A stretch of DNA of 62,102 nucleotides from Flavobacterium psychrophilum (GCA_945872875.1 CAMCBB010000001.1:1-62102); one strand, 5' to 3'; numbered from the stretch's first letter, positions 15,946 to 24,805 are shown. The notes: generated by a model from the letters alone, not told the origin. Program-made: numbers and translations.

Positions 15946-16562
15946 ACTTCATCTAAATCTTTATTTGAACTCATATTAACACCTAAATCAGTAACATATC
16001 CAGAATTTAAACCATAAGTCCAACCGTGTAAAGTTAACTCTTGCCCATTTCGCCAAGCATTTTGAACAATTGATGTTTTAGCTAAATCAAATACTTGTTC
16101 TTGAGCATTTACTTCAACAAATTTATTGAATCGTTCCTCTTCATCTTTGATTGTATCTAAATAATGTTCATGTAATCTATATACATCTTTTATATGTCTA
16201 ATCCAGTTATCGATCAATCCAATTGACTGATTACCCATAGCTGCTTTGACACCTCCACAACCATAATGACCACATACTATAACATGTTTTACTTTTAATA
16301 CATTTACAGCATAATCTAATACACTCAACATGTTCATATCACTATGTATAACCATATTAGCAATGTTTCTGTGAACAAAAACTTCTCCAGGCTTTGCACC
16401 AATTATTTCATTAGCAGGAACTCTACTGTCAGAACAACCTATCCATAATAAGGGAGGTTGTTGTCCTTTTGCCAAATCTTTAAAATATTCTGGATCAAGT
16501 GCTAACTGATTTTCAACCCACTTTTTATTATTTTCTAAAAGTTGTTTATAAAACTCGCTCAT
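15921..16562 (-). CDS. Beta-class carbonic anhydrase
   Basis: This 213-residue beta-carbonic anhydrase interconverts CO2 and bicarbonate in the cytoplasm. Zinc ligands are Cys43, His99 and Cys102, with the catalytic Asp45-Arg47 dyad in GCSDSRVP and the HYGCGG loop. It resembles the E. coli Can type. It lies downstream of a second carbonic anhydrase and the SulP transporter on the same strand. A good -7 box in the 117-bp gap suggests its own promoter as well. Confidence 0.92.
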   Translation of the reverse strand: MSEFYKQLLENNKKWVENQLALDPEYFKDLAKGQQPPLLWIGCSDSRVPANEIIGAKPGEVFVHRNIANMVIHSDMNMLSVLDYAVNVLKVKHVIVCGHYGCGGVKAAMGNQSIGLIDNWIRHIKDVYRLHEHYLDTIKDEEERFNKFVEVNAQEQVFDLAKTSIVQNAWRNGQELTLHGWTYGLNSGYVTDLGVNMSSNKDLDEVYQLKFSI

Positions 16563-16618
16563 AATTAGTGCAATTGTTAATCTGATTAATTTGAGATATT
16601 AGATTATACAATGAAGTT

Positions 16619-16626
16619 CAAATATA
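16619..16626 (-). promoter_or_regulatory. -7 promoter box for the downstream carbonic anhydrase
   Basis: On the minus strand this reads TATATTTG. It lies 56 bp upstream of the carbonic anhydrase start at 16562. Confidence 0.55.
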
Positions 16627-16679
16627 AAAACAAATCTATTAACTACGATAAAGTTAACTAATAGATTAATTGATAAATG

Positions 16680-17363
16680 CTAATATCTTAATTCTGCAAC
16701 CGAGAAATTAGGATTTTCATCATCTTTTATAAATTCTACATCACTATAGAAAGTTACTTCTCCAGTTTCAATATTGTGCATTGCTCCTACTATTCCAATT
16801 TCTCCATTTTCGACCATTTGTTCCAAAATAAAACTTCTTTCAATAATGTTTTTCACATTACGTTTTACATTGATTTCTGCCACATTCTCAACAAAAGGTG
16901 AATTACTAGCGTTTCGGTCGGTTAACGTTTGTTTTTCTTGATAAACTGCTGGTTGAATTTTAGATAATAATTCGGTAAGATTGCCCATTTCTACATGGTC
17001 GCAAGCGCCTTTTACAGCACCACATTTACTGTGTCCTAAAACCACAATAAGTTTTGAGCCAGCTACTTTACATGCAAATTCCATACTACCTAAAATATCA
17101 GTATTTACAATATTCCCTGCGATTCTCACTGAAAAAACATCTCCTAATCCTTGATCAAAAATCAATTCCGCCGATGTTCTACTATCGATACAGCTCAAAA
17201 TAGTTGCAAACGGCCATTGTCCATCACGAGTGTCATTTACTTGTTCCAGTAAATCTCTATGTGCCTTAAGATTATGTACAAACCTGTTATTTCCTTCTTT
17301 TAATATTTCTAAAGCTTTTCTTGGTGTAATCGAAGCTTGTAATTCTTTATTTAATGTTTTCAT
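16680..17363 (-). CDS. Beta-class carbonic anhydrase paired with SulP
   Basis: This 227-residue beta-carbonic anhydrase is divergent from its neighbour. Zinc ligands are Cys58, His111 and Cys114, with the Asp60-Arg62 dyad in SCIDSRTSAE and the loop GHSKCGAVKGAC. It starts 20 bp after the SulP transporter gene ends, so the two are almost certainly co-transcribed. SulP-carbonic anhydrase pairing is common where SulP carries bicarbonate, and it argues against sulfate as the substrate of the transporter. Confidence 0.92.
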   Translation of the reverse strand: MKTLNKELQASITPRKALEILKEGNNRFVHNLKAHRDLLEQVNDTRDGQWPFATILSCIDSRTSAELIFDQGLGDVFSVRIAGNIVNTDILGSMEFACKVAGSKLIVVLGHSKCGAVKGACDHVEMGNLTELLSKIQPAVYQEKQTLTDRNASNSPFVENVAEINVKRNVKNIIERSFILEQMVENGEIGIVGAMHNIETGEVTFYSDVEFIKDDENPNFSVAELRY

Positions 17364-17383
17364 GGTTTTAAATTTTTATATTA

Positions 17384-18979
17384 TTATTTGTGTTCAACAA
17401 AAACGTGTTTTTCTTCTTCACCTGTATTTACAAGGTCGTACGCTTTTTTGAAACCAACTAAGTTTATTTTAATATTTTCTTCTTTAGCTCTAATCTTTTC
17501 AAATTCTTTAATTAAATCCAATACATCATGTGCAATATAAACTGTATCAGACGCATTGATAACTACATTAGAATTTTCTGGAATTGAAGCCAATGTAGAT
17601 TTTATAGCTGCTTTGTTCAAAAAAGAAACTTCTTGAGCCAAATCAATATGAATGACATCGCCATCGTGATATTCTTCTTTTCTAAAATTGTAGGCTCTTT
17701 TCATATTTCCTTTCAATACAAAAATAATACTGATTATCATTCCTAAAGCAACACCTTTCAATAAATCTGTAAAAACAACAGCTCCAAATGTTGCAATAAA
17801 AGGAATAAACTGATATTTACCTTTTTCCCAGAAATGTTTAATTGTTTTTGGATTGGCTAATTTGTAACCCACTAATAATAATACCGCAGCTAATGTTGCT
17901 AATGGAATTTTATTTAGAATACTTGGAATTGCCAAAACACTTACTAATAAAAGTATTCCATGGATTATTGCAGACATTTTCGACTTTGCACCCGCAGCAT
18001 TATTAGCAGTTGTTCTAACTACAACAGAAGTCATAGGCAACCCGCCTAACAATGCGCTAATAATATTACCAATTCCTTGAGCTTTTAATTCGACATTAGT
18101 ATCCGTATATCTTTTTTGTACATCCATTCTATCGGCTGCTTCAATGCAAAGCAATGTTTCAATTGAAGCTACAACTGCTATAGTTATGGCTACAATCCAA
18201 ACTTTAGAATTTGAAATAGCTCCAAAATCGGGTGTTACAATTATATTTTTGAACTCTTCTAAAGTTGTTGGAACTGGCAAACTCACCAAATGGTCTTTTG
18301 CTATGGCCAAATTACTTCCCGACTGAATAAAGAATTCATTCAATAAAATACTTACAATTACAGCTACTAATGCAGGAGGAACTAATTTTATTTTCTTTAA
18401 AACTTCAATTTTATTCCAAAGTATTAGGATTCCCAGCGATACCAAAGCTATTAGAATAGAACCCAACTGAACATGATTCAATACTGAAAATAATTCAGAA
18501 AAGGTATTTTGCCCATCAATTTGAAAAAAAGATTCATCCCCTTCAAAATCGGGATCGTAACCAAAAGCATGAGGAATTTGTTTCAGAATAATAATTACAC
18601 CTATTCCAGCTAACATACCTTCAATTACGTTAGTTGGAAAGAAATTAGAAATTGTTCCAGCCTTAATAAAACCCAAAGCCAATTGAATTAATCCAGCAAT
18701 CAAAACCGCTAGAAGAAAGACATTAAATGAACCTAAATCGGTTATAGCTGTTAATACTATTGCTGTTAAACCCGCAGCTGGACCAGAAACGCTCAAATGA
18801 GATTGGCTCAAATAGCCAACAACTATTCCGCCAATTACTCCTGAAATAATACCCGAAAACAAAGGTGCTCCACTTGCTAATGCAATACCGAGACACAGTG
18901 GCAATGCCACAAGAAAAACCACTAAACCTGACGCAAAATCAGATTTAAGGTTTGCAAAAAGATTTATTTTTTTTGTCAT
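17384..18979 (-). CDS. SulP-family anion transporter (probable bicarbonate importer)
   Basis: This 531-residue inner-membrane protein of the SLC26/SulP family has 12-14 hydrophobic segments beginning at about residue 12. Family blocks include PLCLGIALASGAPLFSGI and GPAAGLTAIVLTA. A short C-terminal STAS-like region (about 430-520) follows the last membrane helix. Members carry sulfate, bicarbonate or dicarboxylates. The carbonic anhydrase gene immediately downstream favours bicarbonate, probably with Na+ as in BicA. A small secreted-protein gene and a 15-bp palindrome lie upstream. Confidence 0.85.
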   Translation of the reverse strand: MTKKINLFANLKSDFASGLVVFLVALPLCLGIALASGAPLFSGIISGVIGGIVVGYLSQSHLSVSGPAAGLTAIVLTAITDLGSFNVFLLAVLIAGLIQLALGFIKAGTISNFFPTNVIEGMLAGIGVIIILKQIPHAFGYDPDFEGDESFFQIDGQNTFSELFSVLNHVQLGSILIALVSLGILILWNKIEVLKKIKLVPPALVAVIVSILLNEFFIQSGSNLAIAKDHLVSLPVPTTLEEFKNIIVTPDFGAISNSKVWIVAITIAVVASIETLLCIEAADRMDVQKRYTDTNVELKAQGIGNIISALLGGLPMTSVVVRTTANNAAGAKSKMSAIIHGILLLVSVLAIPSILNKIPLATLAAVLLLVGYKLANPKTIKHFWEKGKYQFIPFIATFGAVVFTDLLKGVALGMIISIIFVLKGNMKRAYNFRKEEYHDGDVIHIDLAQEVSFLNKAAIKSTLASIPENSNVVINASDTVYIAHDVLDLIKEFEKIRAKEENIKINLVGFKKAYDLVNTGEEEKHVFVEHK

Positions 18980-19011
18980 ACCTATAAATTAATTTAATAC
19001 ATAAATATTGT

Positions 19012-19026
19012 TTCGCATTATGCGAA
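19012..19026. promoter_or_regulatory. 15-bp palindrome upstream of SulP (candidate operator)
   Basis: TTCGCATTATGCGAA is a perfect inverted repeat around a central T. It lies 33 bp upstream of the SulP start codon and just after the end of the preceding small gene. Its GC-containing arms stand out in AT-rich DNA. A regulator-binding site is inferred; which protein binds is unknown. Confidence 0.45.
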
Positions 19027-19040
19027 TAAATGGGATTGTA

Positions 19041-19322
19041 TTAAATTAATTCGGGGGGAAGAATAATTATCTCACGAACTATTTTATCAAACGAAATAAA
19101 ACAATTTGAAATTATTTTTTTTGAAATTATTATGGGATTAATCACTGAATATCTAAAATAATTAACAATGTAATCCAATTTAAATTCTTTTTGAAAATCA
19201 TCAGCCTCAGACTCATCTATTGAATACGCTATATTAATGTCTTTCTCCACCAAACTCTCTAAAGTTGGAGTTGATAGCGAAAAAACAAAAAGTACAATAA
19301 ATAAATTGAGTATCATTTTCAT
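19041..19322 (-). CDS. Small putative secreted protein, unknown
   Basis: This reading frame of 93 residues has a signal-peptide-like N-terminus (MILNLFIVLFVFSLSTPT) and an acidic middle part. I recognise no domain. It is on the same strand as SulP, 61 bp upstream, and divergent from oxyR, so it fills what would otherwise be a long gap. It may be a real small gene co-transcribed with SulP, or a chance frame. The signal-like start and position argue mildly for a gene. Confidence 0.45.
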   Translation of the reverse strand: MKMILNLFIVLFVFSLSTPTLESLVEKDINIAYSIDESEADDFQKEFKLDYIVNYFRYSVINPIIISKKIISNCFISFDKIVREIIILPPELI

Positions 19323-19414
19323 GATGTAAATCTAAAATTATTATAATAACATAGCAACAATAATTGAAAAAAAATATTAACAATATTATATGTATAAGTT
19401 TAATTTATAGCTTT

Positions 19415-19422
19415 TATATTTG
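19415..19422 (+). promoter_or_regulatory. -7 promoter box for oxyR
   Basis: TATATTTG matches the consensus and lies 20 bp upstream of the oxyR start codon. Confidence 0.6.
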
Positions 19423-19442
19423 CATAATAATTAATTATAGTC

Positions 19443-20384
19443 ATGACCATAACCCAATTACAATATGTTCTAGCAGTTGCTGAATATAAAAATTTCACTT
19501 TAGCAGCCGAAAAATGTTTCGTTACCCAACCCACTTTAAGTATGCAAATACAAAAAGTAGAAGAAGAACTTGGAATTCAAATTTTTGATAGATCAAAAAA
19601 ACCAATTCAACTTACAGAAATTGGACACAAAATTGTTAATCAGGCAAAAAACATCGTAAACGAAGCCGACCGTATTCAAGACATTGTACACCAACAAAAA
19701 GGCTTTATTGGAGGAGAATTTAGATTAGGTATAATTCCTACAATAATGCCTACGCTTTTACCGATGTTTTTGAATAATTTTATAAAAAAATACCCAAAAG
19801 TTAAATTAATAATTGAAGAATTACATACCGAGGACATCATTTTCAAATTAAATAATGGGCATTTAGATGCTGCAATCGCAGCTACTCCTTTAAATGAAGA
19901 AAAGATAAAAGAAATCGTTTTGTATTTTGAGCCATTTGTAGCTTATATTCCTGAAAATCATGGCGTTTTTAATAAAAAAGAAATTGAAATTAGCGATTTG
20001 AATTTAGATGAAATTCTTTTACTCCAAGACGGTCATTGCTTTAGAGATAGTATATTAAATTTATGCAAAAGCGATAAAAATTTAGAAAACAATCATTTCA
20101 AAATCGAAAGCGGTAGTTTTGAAACCTTAATTAAACTAGCAGACGAAGGCCTTGGAACAACTTTGCTACCGTATTTACATACTTTAGATTTAAAAGAGAA
20201 AGATCAAACCAAATTACGCCATTTTATAGAGCCAAAACCAGCACGCGAAGTAAGTTTGATTTATCCAAAAAGTGAGTTAAAAATTCATATCATTGATGCA
20301 CTTCGTTCAACTATTGCTGGAGTTATTAAAGGTGCAATAGTATTTCAGAATGTTCAAATAATAAGCCCAAAAGCTACAAAGTAA
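19443..20384 (+). CDS. oxyR: OxyR, hydrogen peroxide-sensing LysR-type regulator
   Basis: This 313-residue LysR-type regulator has a winged HTH at residues 1-60 (TLAAEKCFVTQPTLSMQIQK) and a substrate-binding-like domain after it. The peroxide-sensing pair is present in DGHCFRDSILNLC: Cys199 and Cys208, with the same numbering and spacing as E. coli OxyR, where they form the regulatory disulfide. This supports OxyR over other LysR proteins. It would activate antioxidant genes; sodC and selO are in the same window, but no direct control can be shown. It converges on mnmD with the stop codons directly abutting. Confidence 0.9.
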   Translation: MTITQLQYVLAVAEYKNFTLAAEKCFVTQPTLSMQIQKVEEELGIQIFDRSKKPIQLTEIGHKIVNQAKNIVNEADRIQDIVHQQKGFIGGEFRLGIIPTIMPTLLPMFLNNFIKKYPKVKLIIEELHTEDIIFKLNNGHLDAAIAATPLNEEKIKEIVLYFEPFVAYIPENHGVFNKKEIEISDLNLDEILLLQDGHCFRDSILNLCKSDKNLENNHFKIESGSFETLIKLADEGLGTTLLPYLHTLDLKEKDQTKLRHFIEPKPAREVSLIYPKSELKIHIIDALRSTIAGVIKGAIVFQNVQIISPKATK

Positions 20385-21047
20385 TTACGCTTTTGTTGCC
20401 CGAAGCATTTCTCGTTTTCCGGGAGCACCGGGTAGTTTTTCAACTTTAAACCCGCATTCTAGCATGGCATTCTTAATGGAGGACCTGCATGCATAAGTAA
20501 CTAAAACTCCGCCAGATTTAAGGGCTACATACATTTTTTTAAAGATATCCAAAGACCATAATTCAGGCTGTACTCTAAAACCAAATGCATCGAAATAAAT
20601 TAAATCAAATTGATTACTATCGTTAATATCTTGAAAGAATTGTTTCCGTTTAGTTAGATTAAAATTAGCGGATAAATTGTGCTTTTCTTCCCAGGTTAAT
20701 TGATGCATGGTTTCAAAAAAACTTTGATATTCATTTGCTTGTAATTCAGAAACATAATTCATTGAAAGCGCCTCTTTAAGCAACACTGGATATGCTTCTA
20801 CCCCAACATAATCAACAACTTTTTTGGATTTATTTGTTTCCAAAAAAGTTATAAATGCATTCAACCCAGTACCAAATCCAATTTCTAATATTGACAAAGG
20901 TTGTTCTTTTAATAAATCAAAACCAGATTTTATAAAAACATGGTAAGCCTCTTGAATAGCGCCATGTTTAGAATGATAACTTTCCTCCCATTCTGGCAAA
21001 TGAATAGTTGTTGAACCATCCTGCGTTTGAATAATTTCGCGTTTCAA
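20385..21047 (-). CDS. mnmD: tRNA 5-methylaminomethyl-2-thiouridine methyltransferase (stand-alone MnmD)
   Basis: This 220-residue SAM-dependent methyltransferase corresponds to the methyltransferase half of MnmC, without the FAD oxidase half. Signature blocks are ESYHSKHGAIQEAYHVF and the SAM loop LEIGFGTGLNAFITFL. The catalytic-region motif FDLIYFDAFG is near residues 145-155. It methylates nm5s2U34 in tRNA wobble positions. MnmE, which starts this modification, is encoded at 27975 in the same window but in a separate unit. It is the last gene after a haem-binding lipoprotein and a DUF4920 protein, with 3 bp spacing. Confidence 0.88.
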   Translation of the reverse strand: MKREIIQTQDGSTTIHLPEWEESYHSKHGAIQEAYHVFIKSGFDLLKEQPLSILEIGFGTGLNAFITFLETNKSKKVVDYVGVEAYPVLLKEALSMNYVSELQANEYQSFFETMHQLTWEEKHNLSANFNLTKRKQFFQDINDSNQFDLIYFDAFGFRVQPELWSLDIFKKMYVALKSGGVLVTYACRSSIKNAMLECGFKVEKLPGAPGKREMLRATKA

Positions 21048-21050
21048 GAG

Positions 21051-21491
21051 TTAGTGTAGGTATAATTTTTTTATTTTCGGAATGGGACCACCACATTTTC
21101 CTTGATGACAGGTAATACAAGCAGTCACTACATTATTAAAGTTTTGTTTTACATTTTTAGGATCCAAATAAATTAAATTTTGAGCAGCAATAAAAGCTTT
21201 GGCTTTTTCGTCAAAAAATTGATCTTTATCAGAACTATCAGTAAATTTTGCAGTATAAATTTTGTTGAAGAATTCTGGAAATTCACCTACAGATTCTCCC
21301 TTTTCAATTTTATTTTTTATTTGCAAATTATAGACATACATCTGCTCCATAAGCGATGCCATTTCAGATAATTCGTACATCTCAAACTTTTTCTCTTTTT
21401 TACAAGATGTGTTATTTTCAGTTGTATTTTGCTCCTTTTTCTGACAAGAAAAAAAACAAAATGCAATAAATAAAATTATGAATTTATTCAT
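21051..21491 (-). CDS. Small c-type-cytochrome-like lipoprotein
   Basis: This 146-residue protein has a lipoprotein signal (FCFFSC lipobox). Near the C-terminus is a single CXXCH haem-attachment site (ACITCHQGKCGGP). The C-terminal position of the haem motif and the helical content resemble class II cytochromes c (c' / c-556 type), but the similarity is too weak to be sure. It lies 1 bp downstream of the DUF4920 gene and 3 bp upstream of mnmD. Export to the periplasm with covalent haem is predicted; the redox partner is unknown. Confidence 0.65.
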   Translation of the reverse strand: MNKFIILFIAFCFFSCQKKEQNTTENNTSCKKEKKFEMYELSEMASLMEQMYVYNLQIKNKIEKGESVGEFPEFFNKIYTAKFTDSSDKDQFFDEKAKAFIAAQNLIYLDPKNVKQNFNNVVTACITCHQGKCGGPIPKIKKLYLH

Positions 21492-21492
21492 T

Positions 21493-21990
21493 TTATTTTT
21501 TTATTAGAACCCCATCAGCTAAAAATGAATAATTTGTTTCTGGAGCAATAATACTATCAATTGCAGCTTGCGATTTTCCTGAATCTTTAGCATATTCTTT
21601 TAAATCATTGATAGAAGTTACCTCTACAAATGCTTTTCCACGAACAATTACTTCACTTTCAGAAGCATTTTTTGGTACAAAAAATCCATAATCTTTAAAT
21701 TTAATAAATGCTGATTTACCAGAACCTAATTCAATATTCATCCAACATCCCTTTTTCTGACAAACATCAACAATTTTAGAAAGCACCTTAACATCTAAAG
21801 TATCGGTCGGTTTTAATGATTCATACTTAGCTAGTAATTCTTCTTTACTTATTGCACCATCAGCCGATATACTGTCTCCAAATTTAACATAAGTTGTGGC
21901 CTTTTCAACTGGTTTTACTTCTGCTTTCTTATTACAACTAACAACCATTAGTAGTAATGTAACAACGTAAATTATTTTTTTCATTTTCAA
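21493..21990 (-). CDS. DUF4920 lipoprotein
   Basis: This 165-residue lipoprotein (lipobox VVSC near residue 19) is followed by a compact domain that I recognise as DUF4920. It has the typical block VCQKKGCWMNIELGSG and then FKDYGFFVPKNA. Function is unknown; the CxxxxC pair suggests a metal or redox site. The start may be the first Met at 21990 or the third residue's Met at 21984. It heads the operon with the haem lipoprotein and mnmD. Confidence 0.75.
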   Translation of the reverse strand: MKMKKIIYVVTLLLMVVSCNKKAEVKPVEKATTYVKFGDSISADGAISKEELLAKYESLKPTDTLDVKVLSKIVDVCQKKGCWMNIELGSGKSAFIKFKDYGFFVPKNASESEVIVRGKAFVEVTSINDLKEYAKDSGKSQAAIDSIIAPETNYSFLADGVLIKK

Positions 21991-22003
21991 TATTTTATAT
22001 ATA

Positions 22004-22011
22004 CAAAAATA
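22004..22011 (-). promoter_or_regulatory. -7 promoter box for the DUF4920-haem lipoprotein-mnmD operon
   Basis: On the minus strand this reads TATTTTTG, 14 bp upstream of the DUF4920 start. Confidence 0.55.
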
Positions 22012-22077
22012 GTTAGATATTGAAAATAAACATGAAATAATCTTGCTTTTTTTTAATTTAACTATTCATTTTTTTAG

Positions 22078-22085
22078 TAATTTTG
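22078..22085 (+). promoter_or_regulatory. -7 promoter box for ilvE
   Basis: TAATTTTG matches the consensus. It would give a 5' leader of about 95 nt before the ilvE start at 22186. I see no leader peptide or clear attenuator hairpin in it. Confidence 0.45.
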
Positions 22086-22185
22086 CGAATTATTAATAAT
22101 CAACAAAATAAATATTTAATCTTACTATTCAACTAATTGATTTTTAGATTATTGAATATTATTAGATATTTTTAAATTACGCTGG

Positions 22186-23253
22186 ATGAGTTTAAAAAAT
22201 ACTCTAGAAATTGATCTAATTAAAGCTTCTACTTCTAAAATAGATACTATTGATTTTGAAAACCTTGCATTTGGAAATGTTTTTACCGACCACATGTTGG
22301 TTTGTGATTTCAAAGAAGGGGCTTGGCAAAAACCAATTATAAAACCTTACGAACCTTTTTTGATTGATCCGTCAGCCAAAGTTTTTCACTATGGTCAAGC
22401 TATTTTTGAAGGAATGAAAGCATACAAAGACGATCAAGATGCGGTATGGTTATTTCGTCCAGAAGAAAATTTTAAACGTTTTAACAAATCGGCGGTTCGT
22501 ATGGCAATGCCCGAAGTTCCTGAAAATATTTTCATGGATGGGCTTAAAACTATTCTAGATTTAGATCGCAATTGGGTAAAAAAAGGAATTGGAAATACTT
22601 TATATATTCGTCCTTTTATGATTGCTGTGGGTTCAGGTGTGATTGCGCAACCTTCAACACAATACCGATTTATGATTATTCTTTCTCCAGCAAAAGCTTA
22701 TTATTCTGGAGAAGTTAAAGTAATCATTGCAGAGCATTATAGCCGTGCGGCAAATGGTGGAATTGGTGCTGCAAAAGCAGCCGGAAACTATTCGGCACAA
22801 TTTTACCCTACTAAATTAGCAAACGAAAAAGGATTCCAACAAATCATTTGGACCGATGATGCTACTCATACCAAGTTAGAAGAAGCCGGTACAATGAATG
22901 TGTTTTTCAGAATAAATGACACTTTACTTACCGCACCAACTAGTGAAAGAATATTAGACGGAGTAACTCGTAAAAGTTTAATTGATTTAGCAAAAAGAGA
23001 AGGAATTGATGTTGAAATTCGCTCCGTATTAGTTGAAGAAATTGTAAACGCAGCAAAAGATGGTAGTTTAAAAGAAATCTTTGGCGCAGGAACTGCTGCG
23101 GTTGTAAGTCCTATTAGTGCATTTTCATTTAAAGATGTAGAATATACTTTACCAAAAATAGAACACTCATTTGCTCTTCAATTAAAAGAAAAACTAACTT
23201 ACATTCAGTACAAAAAAGCCGAAGACACTTTTAACTGGACGGTTAAAGTTTAA
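22186..23253 (+). CDS. ilvE: Branched-chain amino acid aminotransferase
   Basis: This 355-residue fold-type IV PLP enzyme performs the last step of Leu/Ile/Val synthesis and the first of their breakdown. The family opening is FHYGQAIFEGMKAYKDD. The PLP lysine is Lys197 (GAAKAAGNYSAQF), followed by LEEAGTMNVFF. The length matches the longer BCAT-II-like enzymes of Bacteroidota. It is a single gene, converging on the class V aminotransferase with 9 bp between the ends. Confidence 0.93.
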   Translation: MSLKNTLEIDLIKASTSKIDTIDFENLAFGNVFTDHMLVCDFKEGAWQKPIIKPYEPFLIDPSAKVFHYGQAIFEGMKAYKDDQDAVWLFRPEENFKRFNKSAVRMAMPEVPENIFMDGLKTILDLDRNWVKKGIGNTLYIRPFMIAVGSGVIAQPSTQYRFMIILSPAKAYYSGEVKVIIAEHYSRAANGGIGAAKAAGNYSAQFYPTKLANEKGFQQIIWTDDATHTKLEEAGTMNVFFRINDTLLTAPTSERILDGVTRKSLIDLAKREGIDVEIRSVLVEEIVNAAKDGSLKEIFGAGTAAVVSPISAFSFKDVEYTLPKIEHSFALQLKEKLTYIQYKKAEDTFNWTVKV

Positions 23254-23262
23254 GTTATTTAA

Positions 23263-24750
23263 TTAAACCGAAAACCAATCATTAACCATTTCTTTTTCAG
23301 CATTGGAAGCATTTTTATGAATAAACTCATTGGTTTTAGGCTCATATTGATACTCATTCTCCCATTCTTTATAATGGTTTGTTAATTCATTTATACTTTC
23401 ACAAACAAATATAATTTCTTCGGTGGTGGTGGTAGGATGTACCGACATTCTAATCCACCCCGGTTTTTTTATTAAGTCGCCCGAGGTAATTTGGCATACT
23501 AAATCATTGGAAGTTTCTTGATCTACATGAAGTAAATAATGGCCATAAGTACCCGCACAACTGCAACCACCACGGGTTTGAATGCCAAATTTATCATTCA
23601 GCATTTTTACACCCAAATTAAAATGCAAGTCTTTAATGTAAAATGAAATAACACCCAATCGATCTTGATTTTCTTCTGCTAAAAGCACAATATTTGGATT
23701 ATCTTTTAATGCTTCAAAAATATAAGAAACCAATTCGTGTTCGCGTTTCAAAATATTTGAAACCCCCATTTTTTCTTTTAACTGAATAGCCAAAGCCGTT
23801 TTAATCACCTGTAAGAAACCCGGTGTTCCACCATCTTCTCGATCTTCAATATTGTCAATATATTTATGTTCTCCCCAAGGATTGGTCCAACTCACTGTTC
23901 CTCCACCCGGACAATCGGGAACACTGTTTTTGTATAGATTTTTATTGAATATTAAAACTCCCGAAGTCCCTGGACCGCCAAGAAATTTATGCGGGGAAAA
24001 GAAAATTGCATCCAAATAACTCTCCGGATCTTGAGGATGCATATCTATTGCAACATAGGGGCCTGAGCAAGCAAAATCTACAAAACAAACACCGTTATTT
24101 TGATGCATTAATTTGGCTACTTCATGATAAGGTGTTTTAATTCCGGTTACATTAGAGCAAGAGGTGATTGAAGCTATTTTAAAACTTCTATTTTGATATT
24201 GATTAATTAAATTTTTTAAATTTTCAATAGAAAACAAACCCTTCTCATCAGCAGGAATTACCACCACATCAGCTATTGTTTCCAACCAAGAAGTTTGATT
24301 GGAATGGTGTTCCATGTGCGAAATAAATAAGATTGGTCTTAACTCAGCAGGGATATTAGTGTATTCTTTTAAATTTTCAGGAATTCTTAATCCCAAAATG
24401 CGTTGAAATTTATTCACAACCCCTGTCATTCCGGTTCCTGTATTAATTAACACATCGTCTTCGGTAGCGTTAACATGCTTTTTTATGATGTGTTTGGCTT
24501 CGTGATACGCCATGGTCATGGCGGTTCCCGAAACTGTAGTTTCGGTGTGGGTATTAGCAACAAATGGGCCAAATTGATTCATCAATTTTTCCTCAATTGG
24601 ACGATACAATCTACCACTTGCAGTCCAATCGGTATAAATAATTTTCTTTTTCCCAAAAGGAGTTTCAAACTCTTGGTCAATACCTATAATATTCTTCCGG
24701 AATTGTTCAAAATAAACTTCTAATTCGGTTTTGGTTTGCATCGAAATCAT
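23263..24750 (-). CDS. Aminotransferase class V-fold PLP enzyme
   Basis: This is a 495-residue class V (cysteine desulfurase-like fold) PLP-dependent enzyme. The PLP lysine lies in FFSPHKFLGGPGTSGVLIF, and a cysteine-rich loop GGCSCAGTYGH occupies the place of the cysteine loop in desulfurases. The frame extends upstream to 24945, but that part overlaps selO and both promoters. The start at 24750 (MISMQTK) or 24741 is therefore preferred: a minus-strand -7 box lies 17 bp ahead of it. The substrate is unknown; it could be a desulfurase, kynureninase-like enzyme or selenocysteine-lyase-like protein. No suf or isc genes are near. Confidence 0.82.
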   Translation of the reverse strand: MISMQTKTELEVYFEQFRKNIIGIDQEFETPFGKKKIIYTDWTASGRLYRPIEEKLMNQFGPFVANTHTETTVSGTAMTMAYHEAKHIIKKHVNATEDDVLINTGTGMTGVVNKFQRILGLRIPENLKEYTNIPAELRPILFISHMEHHSNQTSWLETIADVVVIPADEKGLFSIENLKNLINQYQNRSFKIASITSCSNVTGIKTPYHEVAKLMHQNNGVCFVDFACSGPYVAIDMHPQDPESYLDAIFFSPHKFLGGPGTSGVLIFNKNLYKNSVPDCPGGGTVSWTNPWGEHKYIDNIEDREDGGTPGFLQVIKTALAIQLKEKMGVSNILKREHELVSYIFEALKDNPNIVLLAEENQDRLGVISFYIKDLHFNLGVKMLNDKFGIQTRGGCSCAGTYGHYLLHVDQETSNDLVCQITSGDLIKKPGWIRMSVHPTTTTEEIIFVCESINELTNHYKEWENEYQYEPKTNEFIHKNASNAEKEMVNDWFSV

Positions 24751-24767
24751 TGCTACTAATTTGACTT

Positions 24768-24775
24768 CAAATATA
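24768..24775 (-). promoter_or_regulatory. -7 promoter box for the class V aminotransferase
   Basis: On the minus strand this reads TATATTTG. It fixes the translation start at 24750 or 24741 rather than further upstream. Confidence 0.6.
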
Positions 24776-24797
24776 CTAATATTAATTATTTTTTTAT

Positions 24798-24805
24798 TAT
24801 ATTTG
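24798..24805 (+). promoter_or_regulatory. -7 promoter box for selO
   Basis: TATATTTG lies 22 bp upstream of the selO ATG. The divergent -7 boxes of selO and the aminotransferase are only 22 bp apart. Confidence 0.6.
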
